A stretch of 64,000 nt of DNA from Onchidella celtica (GCA_963931925.1 OZ007567.1:79761686-79825685); one strand, 5' to 3'; positions 1 through 13,810 are shown, numbered from the stretch's first letter. A program made the numbers and translations. Notes: a model not told the origin generated them from the sequence alone.

Positions 1-43
1 TATAGTGAAAGAAGGAATGGTCTGTCTCGGTATTCTGTGTCTC
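1..43 (+). mobile_element. 3' UTR end of a second I-group LINE copy
   Basis: These 43 bases align with 21345-21387, inside the 3' UTR of the LINE described below, at about 38 of 43 positions. The first 20 bases are identical. The match starts at the window edge, so the rest of this copy probably lies to the left. The alternative is that both are copies of a short repeat independent of the LINE. Confidence 0.5.
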
Positions 44-50
44 ATGTGTT

Positions 51-152
51 GTTAAGGGACCGTGGACTAATTACAAAGCCAAATAGAGAAAAGACTGAAT
101 TGTGTTCACTGTTCAGCTGGAGCTGCTGTGCAAAATACCAAGGACCTTACCA
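51..152 (+). repeat. Approx. 100-bp TIR element (MITE-like), copy 1
   Basis: The left end resembles TTAAGGGACCGTGGAC, and the right end, read on the other strand, resembles GTAAGGTCCTTGGTA, giving imperfect terminal inverted repeats. The body shares the string CTAATTACAAAGCC with a copy at 32506-32605 and nearly so with one at 59350-59435. No coding capacity. Probably a very short non-autonomous DNA transposon. Confidence 0.5.
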
Positions 153-1300
153 GTAGCAACCAAAAATGAATTGGTCATCATCACGCCTGACTGTCTTGCT
201 GAAAACACTTCTATTTGTCTTTCCGGGGCCCCCCAGGTACATCCACCTCGCCCTCACCTCGGGACATTTGAAATACATTTGACAAAGTAATAAATTCTTT
301 TTAAAGTTCCTACACAAAGGATTCATATATTTCATATACAGATTTGATATCGGAGTCAGTTACCAGTGACCTATATAATAATGTTTTATGTTCTGTTGTC
401 GAAAAACAAAACCAAGCACAGATTTTAATGTCGGTATCATTTAACATTGACCTACATAATAATATTTTATGTCTTGCTGACAAAGAAATTAAAAACTGCA
501 AGAGAACACCCTGATTTTATGGTAGGATGGGGTCGGGACCTCTGGTCCCCATAGTGAGTAAAACAGTCAAGGGCCGAAACACTTGTTGGACGAGGATTCT
601 CTTACACCGAAGATCTCCTGTGATGTCACTCTCCAAAAGTTCCAATTCTATTCTTCTCTTGTTTTGTCAAGTTGTGTGATTCCACGTATTGAACCGTGTC
701 TGTCTCAGGCACTTTTGAGAACAGCTTTAAGAAAAACAACAGCAGACTAATATTATGTGTTCTTTACGACCGTTCGTCTCATGCGGAATTTAGGAAACAC
801 CAGTTGATCTTGACTTCGTTCAGAAAGATTCAAGGAGTAGTTTACCAGAGCCTTCACTATTTCTGTTTGTCATTTTCCCCCTTTTCTGTCGCGCGCCTTG
901 AGCCGTTCTAATTAGATCTGACAACGTTCTTAAAATGTCATTTATGTCTCATTTGCATAACTGAGTTTCCACCCCGAGTACACACCCGAGGTTCCGTGTG
1001 ATGTGAACCTTACCGGATGTCTGGTTTTGTTAAAAGCTTATGAGGAAGATGCTAGGCGCGGGGCTGATGACACGCCTGTCTCAGAATTACGTGGGTCGGG
1101 CAGCCATTCTAAGCGGCTGATGAGGCTGAAGCGATGGTCTGTCATTAGCGGCATCGCTGCTATCGCCAGAGAACAACCTGTTCCGGAACTCGGGGAGGGG
1201 GGAGGGGGGGGGTGAGTGTAAGAAGGTGGGGTAGGGGGAGGGATCACCGTGTTGTAGCACGGAGGAGGAGATAACTCTTTGTCATGTCCAGCTTTCATCT
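153..1300. other. No gene recognised; unique-looking DNA
   Basis: Open frames here are short and look like chance. The stretch near 1000-1215 is richer in G+C and open for 70 codons, but it has no recognisable domain and no paired splice sites. It could be an unrecognised exon, but nothing supports that directly. Confidence 0.4.
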
Positions 1301-1301
1301 C

Positions 1302-1441
1302 TTCGAGGAGAGAAGGAGAAAGAGAGGTGGGAGGGATTGGATCGGGGAGAGAGAGAGAGACGGTGGGGAGGGAAAGGGGAAGGGGGAAAGGAGAGAGAGA
1401 GAAAGAAAGAAAGAAAGAAAGAAAGAAAAAGAGGGGAGAGA

Positions 1442-1479
<38 letters not shown>

Positions 1480-1535
1480 ACGAGAAAAGGGGAAAGAGAG
1501 AGAAAGAAAGAAACGAGAGGGGGAAAAGAGACAGT

Positions 1536-1583
<48 letters not shown>

Positions 1584-1735
1584 AAAGAGGGGAAAGAGAG
1601 AGAGGGGGAAAGAGAGAGAAAAAGAAGGATAGAAGGAGGGAGAGAGAGAGAGAGAGAAAAAAAAGAGGGAGGGAGAAGAAAGAAAGAGGGAGAGAGAAAG
1701 CCAAGAGAGAGGTGGGAGAAAGAGAAGTGTACAGG
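1302..1735. repeat. Long homopurine (GA/GGA/GAAA) tract
   Basis: About 430 bases in which the + strand is nearly all A and G: GA dinucleotides, GAAA tetranucleotides and short G runs, with few pyrimidine interruptions. The translations on both strands are low-complexity (Arg/Glu/Lys or Ser/Leu/Pro) and are not genes. Mirror-symmetric purine tracts of this kind can form intramolecular triplex (H-DNA). Confidence 0.9.
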
Positions 1736-1739
1736 CAGA

Positions 1740-4300
1740 TGAAATACAGCCACACTGCTAGAGATCTTCTCATTATCACAGTGCGAAGGCCTGCTAATTT
1801 TGCCCCCCTGCCCACGCCCTCCCCCCTTTCTCCTAGTAATGAATAAATATTGACAGGTCTCTCCTCCTGTCTTGTGAGGACTTTTTTTAAAATGCAAAAA
1901 CAATTATCTGTAAATTTTGGGGCCTGCAAAATGAATTTCTCATTAAAAACAATTAGCAACTTTTTAAGGGGGGTGGAGAGAGCAGTGCATCAGAATAGAG
2001 GACCATTATGACCTCCATGGAAGCGGTGTGGGAACATTCCAAAAATAGAACTGCCGCACGTGAAATCTCCTGAAAGACGTGTCGAAATTGAAAAGGGGAA
2101 GTGGGGGGGGGGGGGGGGAAACAAGGGGTTGGGGAGAAGCAAAACGTCCCCTCAAAATGACAAGGTTCTATCTCCATATTTTGGCTGAACTGAGTTACAC
2201 ACTACACACTGCTTCTACAGGCCTTCTCCATTTCGTGTCAAGGTATCAAGGTAGAAAGCGGATTCGGTGTGTAAAGTTGTAAGCATTACCATGGACAAAA
2301 AAGTCGTCTCTCTAAAAGCTATGGACAAGTAAAATTTCAATGATAAATATCTCAAAAGTTGTCGGAAGGGAGTTAAAACCTTGTTATTCTAAGGGCACGA
2401 AATCTCACTGTCGAACTGATAGCCGGTAAGTTGCCGATAGAAGACATCTGTTCAGACTCGTTTCAGATTCCTCGAATCAAAACCAAAACTAGTTGATATA
2501 CCGACCATATGAACTTACGTTCTGTTGTGATGTTCAACAAAGTTCAGTGAGAACTACCGGGTGTTACACTGTGCACAATGATATTACAGTTATGGAAAAG
2601 AATTGTTTCCATGGGGACGGTCGTCATTAATTATTCAATATTGTAATCGTTGTTTGGAGATGCGAAAAAATATTTTTTTGGCGGGGAAAGGAAAGCTAAC
2701 CTTAAAGTATTTTTACTGCCCGTGTCAAAGTAAAATTAAAAATCAGAAAAACAAACTTGGTGGTACAACGGACTTTCATAGATATCCTTACCGATGCGTA
2801 GATTTCATTAGCAACAAACTATTAACGGTCCATACAAAATAGTTCAGTATCACCGAAGATACTCCAAACGATAAGATGAGACACTGTCTTCTTCGCAACA
2901 CTAAAAAATAACGTGCACACAATTTGCGCGCTGATCGGGGGCGGGGCCCATGGCACATAGTATTCATATAATAATGGAGCTTGGGCCCAACTTTGTTCCC
3001 GCAAAGGCTTTTTTACTACGCAACGTAGAGAAATGAAACTTGGCACATGTATGTAAAATTTATTAAGCCTGTACGTGTCGAGCTCATTTTTTCCCGAAAC
3101 TCTTTTCTTTTCCCAGAAATTCAGTTATAATTATCAGTTATCAATTCATGATTGCGAATACGACGTGATAATGTACTTCCGTCAATTTCGTCATTTCCGC
3201 CTCTTACCTGAAATGTAAACTAGAGTTCATGATCCAGCCACGCCAAGAAAACTTTGATACCGAGTATATTGTTATACAGATGAGATGAGTGCCATTCATT
3301 CATACCAAGAAAACTGTGTAGAAATATTTGGAGTGTGCTTCAAGCTCGGAAGGAAATATTTTTATTATAGACTAGATCTCGGAGTGTCAGTCATGCCAAG
3401 AAAACTTTGTCGAAAGGCTAGATCTAGGCCTCTCACGCCTCGAGGATCGAACTAGAGCTACTGCCGCTCACACAGCTCGCATTTGCTTGAAATTTTACAT
3501 GTGCCTGCCCTTCGACCCGCAAAAGGTTCTCTTTTAGATTTGGAGTCTTGAAAAGGTGTGGAAGTATTTTTTTTAGTTTGCTTTATGCCGCTAACTGACT
3601 ACCTCCGATCCTTCATTTTTTACGAACACAGACATGAGTCCATGACATCATCACTTCCTGAAAAATTCTCGGTGCGCACTACCTCGCACAATATACTAAT
3701 AACATTATCCTACCTATCTGTTAATCGCCGATTTTATGTGGATGACCCAAAGTGTCTCGACATCAATGTCTTTGTGCTGATTCCTTTCGGTCTTGATTGG
3801 TGAGCTTTGTTTTTTTACCATTCGAAGAATGGGGCAGTTACTAGTGAAAAGAATGCTTGTTAAAAATGGTGAATTTATGACGCAAAAGTATGACAGTGCT
3901 ACTGCGACTACAAAAAAAAAAAGAAGAAAAAATAGACAGAGTTTTCCACAGCGATTGAGGTTATAATTCCACAAGAAGTGTCGTCAATCAAGTCCCATAA
4001 CGATAGCTGAACACTGAACAAAATTCAATATTTTTCCTATTTGGCTTTGTAAAATACGGCACTTTTCATGACTTCCGCGCATTTGCCGCTAGGAGGCTGC
4101 GCGAAAGCTGTGCACGCTGAAAGCAATAGCTGTCTTATCTTATCAATTCTAGTATATCTTTGATGTTACGCTATGTTCGTTATTATTATATTATAATAAA
4201 ACAACAACAACAACAACAAAACAGAAAATCTACGGGGTCGCAGCAAAGCTTGAAGCAAAGCCAAAATGTGGCAACAGGAAAAAGTTGTAAGTTGTGAAGT
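1740..4300. other. Intergenic or intronic DNA with repeat pieces
   Basis: No convincing exon. It contains a 16-18-base G run near 2101-2118. A GC-box-bearing block around 2822-2960 is shared in inverted orientation with 28545-28640. Three spaced copies of CCAAGAAAACT occur at about 3244, 3302 and 3394. The A+T-rich remainder shows no structure I can interpret. Confidence 0.5.
2822..2960 (-). repeat. GC-box repeat, copy 1 (inverted relative to 28545-28640)
   Basis: The 27 bases at 2926-2952 (GCGCGCTGATCG, a G run, GGCGGGGCCCATG) match the reverse complement of 28551-28578 with about one mismatch. Weaker similarity extends outward, including a shared ACGGTCC and a CTTCTT-rich stretch. The core contains a GGGCGGGGC Sp1-type box. 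It is probably an interspersed repeat of unknown class. Confidence 0.5.
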
Positions 4301-4303
4301 CTC

Positions 4304-4537
4304 GCGTAAGAAATAATACAGAAACGATACAATACAAACCAAGGCCTTTGGTCAACTGACCTTCGTTAGGAAAAAAGAAAGGTAAAGGACAGAAAACTAA
4401 ACAAATTAAGAAATCGTAGACTGTTTCACAAACTGCCGATCTTCATTGCCTGCAAGTTCCAGATTTGGACTCCGTTGGGGTATACTGGCTCTTTTCTTTG
4501 CATTTTATTGTATCGTTTGTGTATTATTTCTTATGCC
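4304..4537. mobile_element. Foldback/MITE-like element with 35-bp TIRs
   Basis: The left end begins GCGTAAGAAATAATACAG and the right end, reverse-complemented, begins GCATAAGAAATAATACAC. The arms stay alike for about 35 bases through ACGATACAATA. The 160-bp interior has no coding capacity. One arm of the same type recurs alone at 45861-45907. No clear target duplication was seen, so the transposon superfamily is unknown. Confidence 0.6.
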
Positions 4538-5730
4538 AGACTTTGCAAAGTACTAGCCTACTTGATCTTTTTGCTGCATTTTGACTTCGCTGTCATTCTG
4601 TTGGTGAGCGGGGCTCGAACTCATTCTAATTGACTTGTCGAAATCTAATTTTATTTATCTGTTGAATGTACCCAAAAAGCAGAGATTTTGATGAGATTAG
4701 AATAATAATAATAACAACAATAATAGAAAATATGAATGGATGTCACTGAACTCAGACTCATTAATTAAAAAATGAAATGAAACTTCTGAAACTCAGGCTC
4801 AAACATTGTAATTAGTTTGATTTAAATAATATTATTAAGAATTCTGTACATTTTGCAGGCAAGATTGACTAATGGGAGGAATGTTTTTGATTCACTGAGT
4901 TGTTTTTTTTCCCCGAAAACACAAATAAATATTTTTCTTAAGACTTTAAGATGATTGTATATTTTATCTGTTTAAGTAGGTCGTATTTGACATTTGCTAC
5001 AATTCTGTTATTTTGAATTCCAGTCTAAGTAAATTAGTATTAAAATGTCATTGTCCTATGGTGTTAACTATACCTGTCTTGACATATTTACGAAAGTGAC
5101 GAGCACTGGCGTTAACAGACAGTGTGAAAAGTTCGTGATCTTAATACTACTAACTGACTTTAGCAACGAGCCAGTACTGTAAGTCTGGGAGATTTTGTTC
5201 ATCTTGGGATTCCGTAGTACGGCTGATAAAACAAGTTTATTCTCGAATGTGGTTTTCTCTTCCAGTCATCAAGGATCACGAACAGATAATTTCCTTTTAA
5301 TTTCCACTACATTAGTCTTACAGCGTGCACACCACGGACATAAAAGGCCAGTTCCCAGTATTAAAACTATTAATATATTACGTATTTTCTGTTGAAACGT
5401 AGGATCTCAAGTTTCAACCATCAGAGAGCTCAGATTGTGCTCTGCGACCAAGTAAAACGGCACCGGGATTATACGGCTTTCTGGACTGGGAGTTTCAGAG
5501 CCGCGCTGGGTTTTCTTTGTCAATCAATACTTCGAAGCGAGGCTTAGCCAGATACTTCCTTTTTGCCCTAGCAGGAGATGACACAAATCTGAAACAGACG
5601 AGGATGACAGAGCCCTAGGAGAAGACGATAGAGAGACGGTGGAGAAATTGAAGCCGGGGAAGGAGGAAGGATTCTGGTTACGCCATACGGTTCTTGGAAA
5701 GAGGGAGAAAGGAAAATGGAGAAATGTGCA
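4538..5730. other. No gene recognised
   Basis: A+T-rich DNA with short AAT/AAC microsatellite runs near 4700. No paired splice sites around an open frame, and no repeat that I could match elsewhere in the window. Confidence 0.4.
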
Positions 5731-5733
5731 CAG

Positions 5734-5942
5734 AGAGAGAGACAGAGAGAGAGAGAGAGACAGAGAGAGGGGGAGGAGGAGAGAGAGGGGGAGAGGAGGA
5801 GAGAGACACACAGACAGACAGACAGAGAGAGAGAAAAAGAGAGGACAGACAGAGAGAAAAAGAGAGAGGACAGGCAGAGAGAGGACAGACAGAGAGAGAA
5901 AGAGACAGAGACAAAGAAAAAGACATACACAAACACACGAAG

Positions 5943-5988
<46 letters not shown>

Positions 5989-5990
5989 TA
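5734..5990. repeat. GA/CAGA-rich purine microsatellite
   Basis: Compound (GA)n, (CAGA)n and (GGA)n tract of about 250 bases, ending in a pure (GA)n run at about 5950-5984. Apparent Arg/Glu-rich or Ser/Leu-rich reading frames over it are low-complexity artefacts. Confidence 0.9.
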
Positions 5991-6284
5991 ACAGAACTAA
6001 ACAACCAATAACAGCCCCAAACTTGAGCTGTAAGTGAAGGTGTCTGTCGTGCCATGACCAAGAAAGAGAAGAGAGAAAAAGGGTGGGTAACAGTATTGTA
6101 GAGAAGAAGTTTCTAAAACAATCATGAGGACGTTTGTAAAAAGAATATTGTATAATAGAATGTTTTAACAGAAAGAAAGAAAGAAAAAAAATGAGCAGCT
6201 GCCATACGTGGATAGGATTAAAAGATGGCAGGAGAAGAGAGAAAATATTAATATGAAATCAAATAAACACACCCACCGGGGGAG

Positions 6285-6505
6285 AGATAGAGAGAGAAAG
6301 GCGGGAGAAAGTGTATGTGTGTGTGTGTGCATGTGTGAGAGAGAAGAGAGAGAGAAGAGAAAGAGAGAGAGATGTCGTTGGGAAAAGACAAAGGGAGGAA
6401 GAAATGAGGGACACAGTGAATAAGAATGCGCGGGCATTTGAATGAAGTTGTTCCAGCCGGAGGCCGGGAGGACCGGAGAGAGAGAGAGAGAGAGAGAGAG
6501 AATGC
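6285..6505. repeat. GA and GT microsatellite cluster
   Basis: Runs of GA separated by a (TG)n stretch near 6311-6330, with a second pure (GA)n block at about 6475-6500. Together with the previous tract they form almost 800 bases of purine-biased sequence. Confidence 0.85.
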
Positions 6506-9030
<2,525 letters not shown>

Positions 9031-9033
9031 AGG

Positions 9034-9382
9034 GAGTCGCACCACAGGTGGACAAACATAAAAAAAAGTCACACCACAGGTGGACAAACATAATATATAG
9101 TCACACCACATGTAGACAAAGATAAAACATAGTCACACCACAGGTAGACAAACTTAAAACATAGTCACACCACAGGTAGACAAACATAAAACATAGTGAC
9201 ACTACAGGTAGACAAACATAAAACATAGTCACACCACAGGTAGACAAACATAAAACATAGTCACACCACAGGTAGACAAACATAAAACATAGTCACACCA
9301 CAGGTAGACAAACATAAAACATAGTCACACCACAGGTAGACAAACAAAACATAGTCACACCACAGGTGGACAAACATAAAAC
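9034..9382. repeat. 32-bp minisatellite, about 11 units
   Basis: Direct tandem units built on TAGTCACACCACAGG followed by TAGACAAACATAAAACA. The first two units and the last carry GTGGACAAA instead of GTAGACAAA, and one unit near 9340 is shortened. Central units are nearly identical, which suggests recent expansion. Tandem translations over it (Cys/Val/Tyr repeats) are by-products, not a protein. Confidence 0.92.
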
Positions 9383-11005
9383 GTGGAGTTTCTGCCTTGA
9401 ATGAATCGTTAACTCTCGCGCGGGGAGACAAGGAAGGAGTGAACGGAGTTTTGCTGTTTGTCAAGAACAAGAGAGCAAGTGCAATAAATAAACTTTGAAC
9501 ATAGGCAGAAAATCTGTGGTTTCAAAGTACAGCCTGACACAAAATTGAAATACCTCATTCATTTATTCATTCTGACAAATTCTTTCAAAGACCATTCATT
9601 TTCAAGTTGCGGATGGTTCGTGGGCGCATCTGGTAGAGTCCCTTTCTGTCCCATCCTTCTGCTACATTCTTTCTATTATCTTGCTTTTTCCGTACGCAAT
9701 TGTCGACCTGTTTTTCCAAACTCAAAACTTCTTTTTTAGAAATTATTGTAAAATTCTCGTGTTCTTTGTTCCTAGCGTAAGGTTTTTCTACGAACAATTT
9801 ACTCCTTTTGCTAGTTTAATATTGAGAAAGTGGAACAGGAAGCCAATGATCACAGTGTACAATGTATTTTATCAAGCCACAGAGCATTCTCACTCTGTGA
9901 CGAGCCTGATAATTTTAATGCTCCTTATGAGGTTTTCTGTTACATTATTTACGAAACTACAAGAAATTAAATTTCATAATTATGTGGAATGTGTTTAACA
10001 ATTTGGGCCCGTCTGAAATGACAAATGTGGTGAACAGAATCACTTTCTCATGGCTTTAATTGTAGAGACGGAAGTTGGGTATCTCACGTTATATACCGCG
10101 CTAAGAGATTTTTCCCTCACAATAGTTCATAATTTGTGAAGAACAACAATAATAAATAAATAAATATATAAACAAATGAAGACTTGAAAAACGAAACATT
10201 TACAAGCGTGGGTTTATAAGAACAGCATGTTCTGAGGACGAATTTGAAACATAGCGCATTGATCCAGTGCATGCGCTATTTATGGGAACTCTGCAAACTG
10301 CGGGTGGAAATGCGGGAGGAAAGGGGGGATCGATTATGATTCATTTTTTTATACTGCCTTAAAAAGGAGGGGAAGGGGTGGGGAGTTAATAGCTAAGCAG
10401 TTCAAAGCAAACAACAAATGGCTGGTTTACAGTATAGCTTAGGATAATCATGGTTTTTATTTCTTTATTTGCTTGCTTGTTTTTTTTTTACTGATAATCC
10501 TAAGGAAGATAGCATGACCTATGAGCAAAAGCTCAAGCTATGAAGAGTCGAGTTGTAAAGAATTGAGAGAAAGAATAACGTTGAGACAACTTGGGTGGGA
10601 ACTAACTCTGCTAGTGCGTTTCTTTTAGATGATTAAACAACTGCATTACGCCAGAGGAAGAAAGATACAGAGTGGCGGTTCTTCACATTTTGATCACAGT
10701 AATAAATATAGAGGGACGTTTCACCCAGAGGACCTCAAGGCGCTTCAGGAATTTTTACATTTCACATAAAGCATAAAAAACCTAAAAAAATAAAAAACAT
10801 ACGTCAGTTTTGTACAGTTATTTAAAACTGTCTTCTACCCGACCCCGACTGTATCAAAGCTTTATTGCCCCCATCCCCCACTACCGAAAAAAAATAAAAT
10901 AATTCTGGTACGATTCCACAGGCCTGGCAACTTGGATGGGACAACCAAGGGTCGATGGAACAAAAAGCAACGAGTATTGAGCTAAAAATCAGCAGAAATT
11001 AGTAA
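9383..11005. other. No gene recognised
   Basis: A+T-rich sequence with short homopolymers. A 105-codon open frame at 9681-9998 has biased, hydrophobic composition and no start context or splice support, so I treat it as chance. No repeat here could be matched elsewhere in the window. Confidence 0.4.
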
Positions 11006-11009
11006 CACT

Positions 11010-11120
11010 AGCCATCCCTGGCAAAGGATAAGATGATTTAAGTATGTCTACCAAATGAATTACGTTCCTTCACAAACTATAGAAAGTAGACTGTGTAAGC
11101 CTACCCATGAACTGTCAGGC
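11010..11120 (+). repeat. Interspersed repeat B, copy 1
   Basis: Shares about 110 bases with 13697-13810, including the blocks TCCTTCACAAACTA and GAACTGT, at roughly 75-80% identity by eye. No coding capacity, and the class is unknown. Two nearby copies in the same orientation could also be a local duplication. Confidence 0.5.
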
Positions 11121-12350
11121 TATGATTTAGATTTATACAAAGCACATTTTGAGATCTTTACAGGTAAAAACAAATTCTTTTGGACATTTTGAACTTTATT
11201 GTGAAAGTTTAACTGGTGAAACCCGGGGTGTGAAGACTAACACATGTACTCCAAAAAACCTTGTGAAAGGTACAAAGTGCCGACGCGCCGTAAAAACCTA
11301 AACTCAAAATCCAACCCCACTATTTTAAGTTTTATCTTAGAGACGCCTAGACCTAAATGAAGAAATATCCACCTGCGGCTTGAGGACGAAGGACAGATTG
11401 CTCCAAGGCCGGCCTGTCAGGCCTTAAATCGGACTTCTGAGCTCCCTAGATATAGAGAAAGTTGTTCAGACAGAGGACATTGTGGTCAAAAGCCGGACTG
11501 ACCAACCTGAAGCCGGACTGTCCTGGCCTCCCTAGAGGCCCGTTGTCATGTAATGGAATAATAATTATATGACAGTGTCATTTGCTCATGTTCACTCACA
11601 ACCATGCAGCTGGTACCAGTTCCAAGCTGTGCTTAAAATAAATGTCTAACCCACCATATATTTTACTAACGGTGACTGACAGATGACAAACTGCAACCGT
11701 TTTGAACATTATTACTGTTTGGTGACTGTTCACATGTTTGCCAATGTGATTTAACGTTTCTAACAGGAACGAACATTTATACGATGCATTTAGACCACAA
11801 GACAAAAAAGATATGGTACTTTGAAAATTGTACTGAGGCTGCAATTGAACTGAATACAAGGAATGTTTTGGGGGCGTTCACATGTTTACTAATGTGATTT
11901 ACTCATGTCTAATATTCAGCATTATGTAGACACGAAACTACAACAAGCGCAAACACTTGGAGACTTTTTTTTGTAATGCTGCAAAAGGTACCAAAATCTC
12001 CGCTGCGCCTTTTGAAACATGCTGCGGTTTTCCAGTTGTACATACGAAACATGTAACATTTCATTTGCTGATTAGGCAGGCTCAATGCATTGTAAATCTG
12101 TTTCATGTACAGTGATAAAATGGCATAAAATCTGAAACCTTCAAAAACTAAGATAATGACATAGTAAATAAATGGCAGACATATAAGAACTAAAGCCATG
12201 CGTAGGTTGCAAAAGGCAGATATACAAGAATCAAGATAATGAATAGTTAACAAAGGGTAGTCTTAGCGTCTTTGGCAACCAAGTATGTACTTTACCGCGC
12301 GTTGAACGCATTAATTTCTGTTTGCTCTCATTTATTTTCTGTGCTTTCAG
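11121..12350. other. Upstream intron of the + strand gene; hairpin motifs
   Basis: Sequence running into the exon acceptor at 12350. It holds a duplicated hairpin-forming motif, CACAT-8N-ATGTG, at 11731 and 11880. Minus-strand open frames of 87 and 114 codons (11596-11859, 11909-12253) lack recognisable domains and are not called as genes. The acceptor tract TTTATTTTCTGTGCTTTCAG at 12331-12350 is strong. Confidence 0.5.
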
Positions 12351-12438
12351 AAACCGACGATGCTAAAGAGGAGGAAGAGGCGTTGGCACAGGCCAGAGCT
12401 GTGGACTCCCATTCCATGTCCTTACAACTGTCTACTGA
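12351..12438 (+). CDS. Host gene internal exon 1 (of those seen), product unknown
   Basis: An 88-bp exon bounded by a strong acceptor (pyrimidine tract ending TTTCAG) and a consensus donor GTAAGTGA. It starts after one base of a split codon and ends after two, reading TDDAKEEEEALAQARAVDSH and then SMSLQLST, with the last codon (GA+T) completed as Asp by the next exon. The stretch is acidic, then Ala-rich, and looks like a linker leading into a helix. A second frame is also open here, but only this one stays open through the next two exons with matching phases. The protein family was not recognised. Earlier exons must exist, because this one begins inside a codon. Confidence 0.72.
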
Positions 12439-12509
12439 GTAAGTGAAGATTGTCTGGGAGCAGTACATACTCATTGTACAACCTGTATAAGCAGTGGTGT
12501 ACAGACACG

Positions 12510-12531
12510 AGGGGTGGGGGGGGGGGGTTGA
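12510..12531. repeat. Poly(G) tract
   Basis: GGGGTGG followed by a G run of about 10, 70 bases inside the intron. It is one of about ten long G or C runs in the window (others near 2101, 7035, 32108, 41530, 44810, 45482, 54589, 54818, 61849 and 63644). Confidence 0.85.
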
Positions 12532-12772
12532 CGGCCCATTGCATCCATGTCAGGGGGCATCCAATCAAAGAATGTGTAGGCGACATTCTTGAGGCATGCA
12601 AGCAAGGAGTTGGATTATGATGGGGCATCACAAAACCTATGCACGCCACTGTGTTTGAGATAATTAAATTTATACAATTTATTATGCACAACAGTGAAAC
12701 GTTCATAATATCACCGAGTGATCTTGAGTCTTTTTAAAAGAAATATAAGGACTCTTTGCTTGAATCTTAACG

Positions 12773-13027
12773 TTGTCCTTGTCATGTACTAGCGTATCAA
12801 CGATTTTGGTGGTTTTGCATCACGGCAACCTTATCACTGTTCATGGTGGGGTCGGTACTCTCACCAGGTGAAGTATCCGTAGCTTTAATCTTTTTGAAAT
12901 AATCAGCAGAAGCGCTTTTGCCACATGTTTGCCTGTATTTAGGAAATCTCACGCCCACCCGAACTTTGAAACTCTCTCCTGCAAAATGGGGAAATTGTAG
13001 ATACGCCGGTATGTGAGATGGTCGACA
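12773..13027 (+). mobile_element. 250-bp MITE family A, copy 1
   Basis: Terminal inverted repeats of about 25-30 bases: the left end reads GTCATGTACTAGCGTATC and the right end, reverse-complemented, CATCTCACATACCGGCGTAT. Related copies with the same ends and alignable interiors lie at 40534-40772 and 44501-44752. The copies are clearly diverged, so the family is not recent. No coding capacity. Confidence 0.7.
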
Positions 13028-13248
13028 GTATGCTGTAGTTCACGCCCTGTTTGTTTGTGACATTGTCTGTTTGTTTCTTGTCTGTACCTGCTGGCCCATT
13101 GACTCGGAAAATACACAGATGTGATATTTCGAGATGAATTTCCACCAGCAGTGTGTAAAGAGAGGTGGAGAACGACATTCGTGACATTCCTTTCGATTCC
13201 ACTCCACTCTCCTTTTATAGCTAAAAAAAAATAAATCATATGTCACAG

Positions 13249-13570
13249 TCACTGATCCCATAATCCACCCGGATCGTAGGGGCGCGGCATGACAGAGAGC
13301 CTCGTCAGGTGCATCCACTTTTCACGGTTGTTTGCGAACGCCTGAGCTTGGGCGAAGGATTTTATGCAGTGAGTCTTGGGCTGGTGAAGCCTGGCGGTGC
13401 CCATCCCTCTCCAGGCTAGGTCACAGCCGACTTCCTCCAATACCCGGAGGCTCGCCTTGACCTCGAACACGTGGCCGTTGTCCTTCATCTGGGAAGTCTC
13501 CGCCCTGGCCGGTGCCCTTGGAACAGGTCATACGCCCAGTGCTGCCGTGTTTACACCGCCCCCTCACATT
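13249..13570 (-). other. GC-rich block with short ORF, possible LINE tail
   Basis: This block is clearly richer in G+C than its surroundings. On the minus strand, 13249-13488 is open for 79 codons. It includes RLHQPKTHCIKSFAQAQAF followed by a charged Asn-Arg-Glu-Lys-Trp segment. That segment vaguely resembles the C-terminal tail of LINE polyproteins, where an Asp-Arg-x-x-Trp motif is common. The resemblance is weak, and no domain can be named. It could equally be an unrelated gene fragment. Confidence 0.25.
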
Positions 13571-13696
13571 AAAGTCTGAACGTAACTTATCGTCAAAAAT
13601 TGCGGCAATAAACGAAGTCTCATAATTTTTTGGTCTCTTACTCATGATGTTTCGTGTGCTTACACGTGCTTACGTGTTCACCCTGTAGCACCATCG

Positions 13697-13810
13697 TAGC
13701 CATCTTGGGCAAGGATCAGAATGATGAATTGAGTATGCTAACCAAGTGAATTATTTTTCCTTCACAAACTAAAGAAAGGAGACTACTTAAGCTCACACGT
13801 GAACTGTTTA
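13697..13810 (+). repeat. Interspersed repeat B, copy 2
   Basis: Matches 11010-11120 across about 110 bases, including CCATC, GGCAAGGAT, TTCCTTCACAAACTA and GAACTGT. A preceding stretch, TGCTTACGTGTTCACCCT, resembles 21808-21827, so the repeat unit may be longer than the part aligned here. Confidence 0.5.

Noticed and set aside
1279-1959. Long open frames (up to 225 codons) over the purine tract
   Set aside because: They consist of Arg/Glu or Ser/Leu repeats from GA/CT simple sequence, occur in several frames at once, and have no domain.
4600-4630. tRNA B-box-like string GCTCGAACTC
   Set aside because: No A-box at the proper distance and no cloverleaf could be drawn.
9101-9470. Apparent repetitive Cys/Val/Tyr protein on the minus strand
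   Set aside because: It is the translation of the 32-bp minisatellite and changes frame at each unit.
11909-12253. 114-codon hydrophobic minus-strand frame
   Set aside because: Typical of A+T-rich intron read by chance; no splice signals, family match or charge pattern of a real membrane protein.
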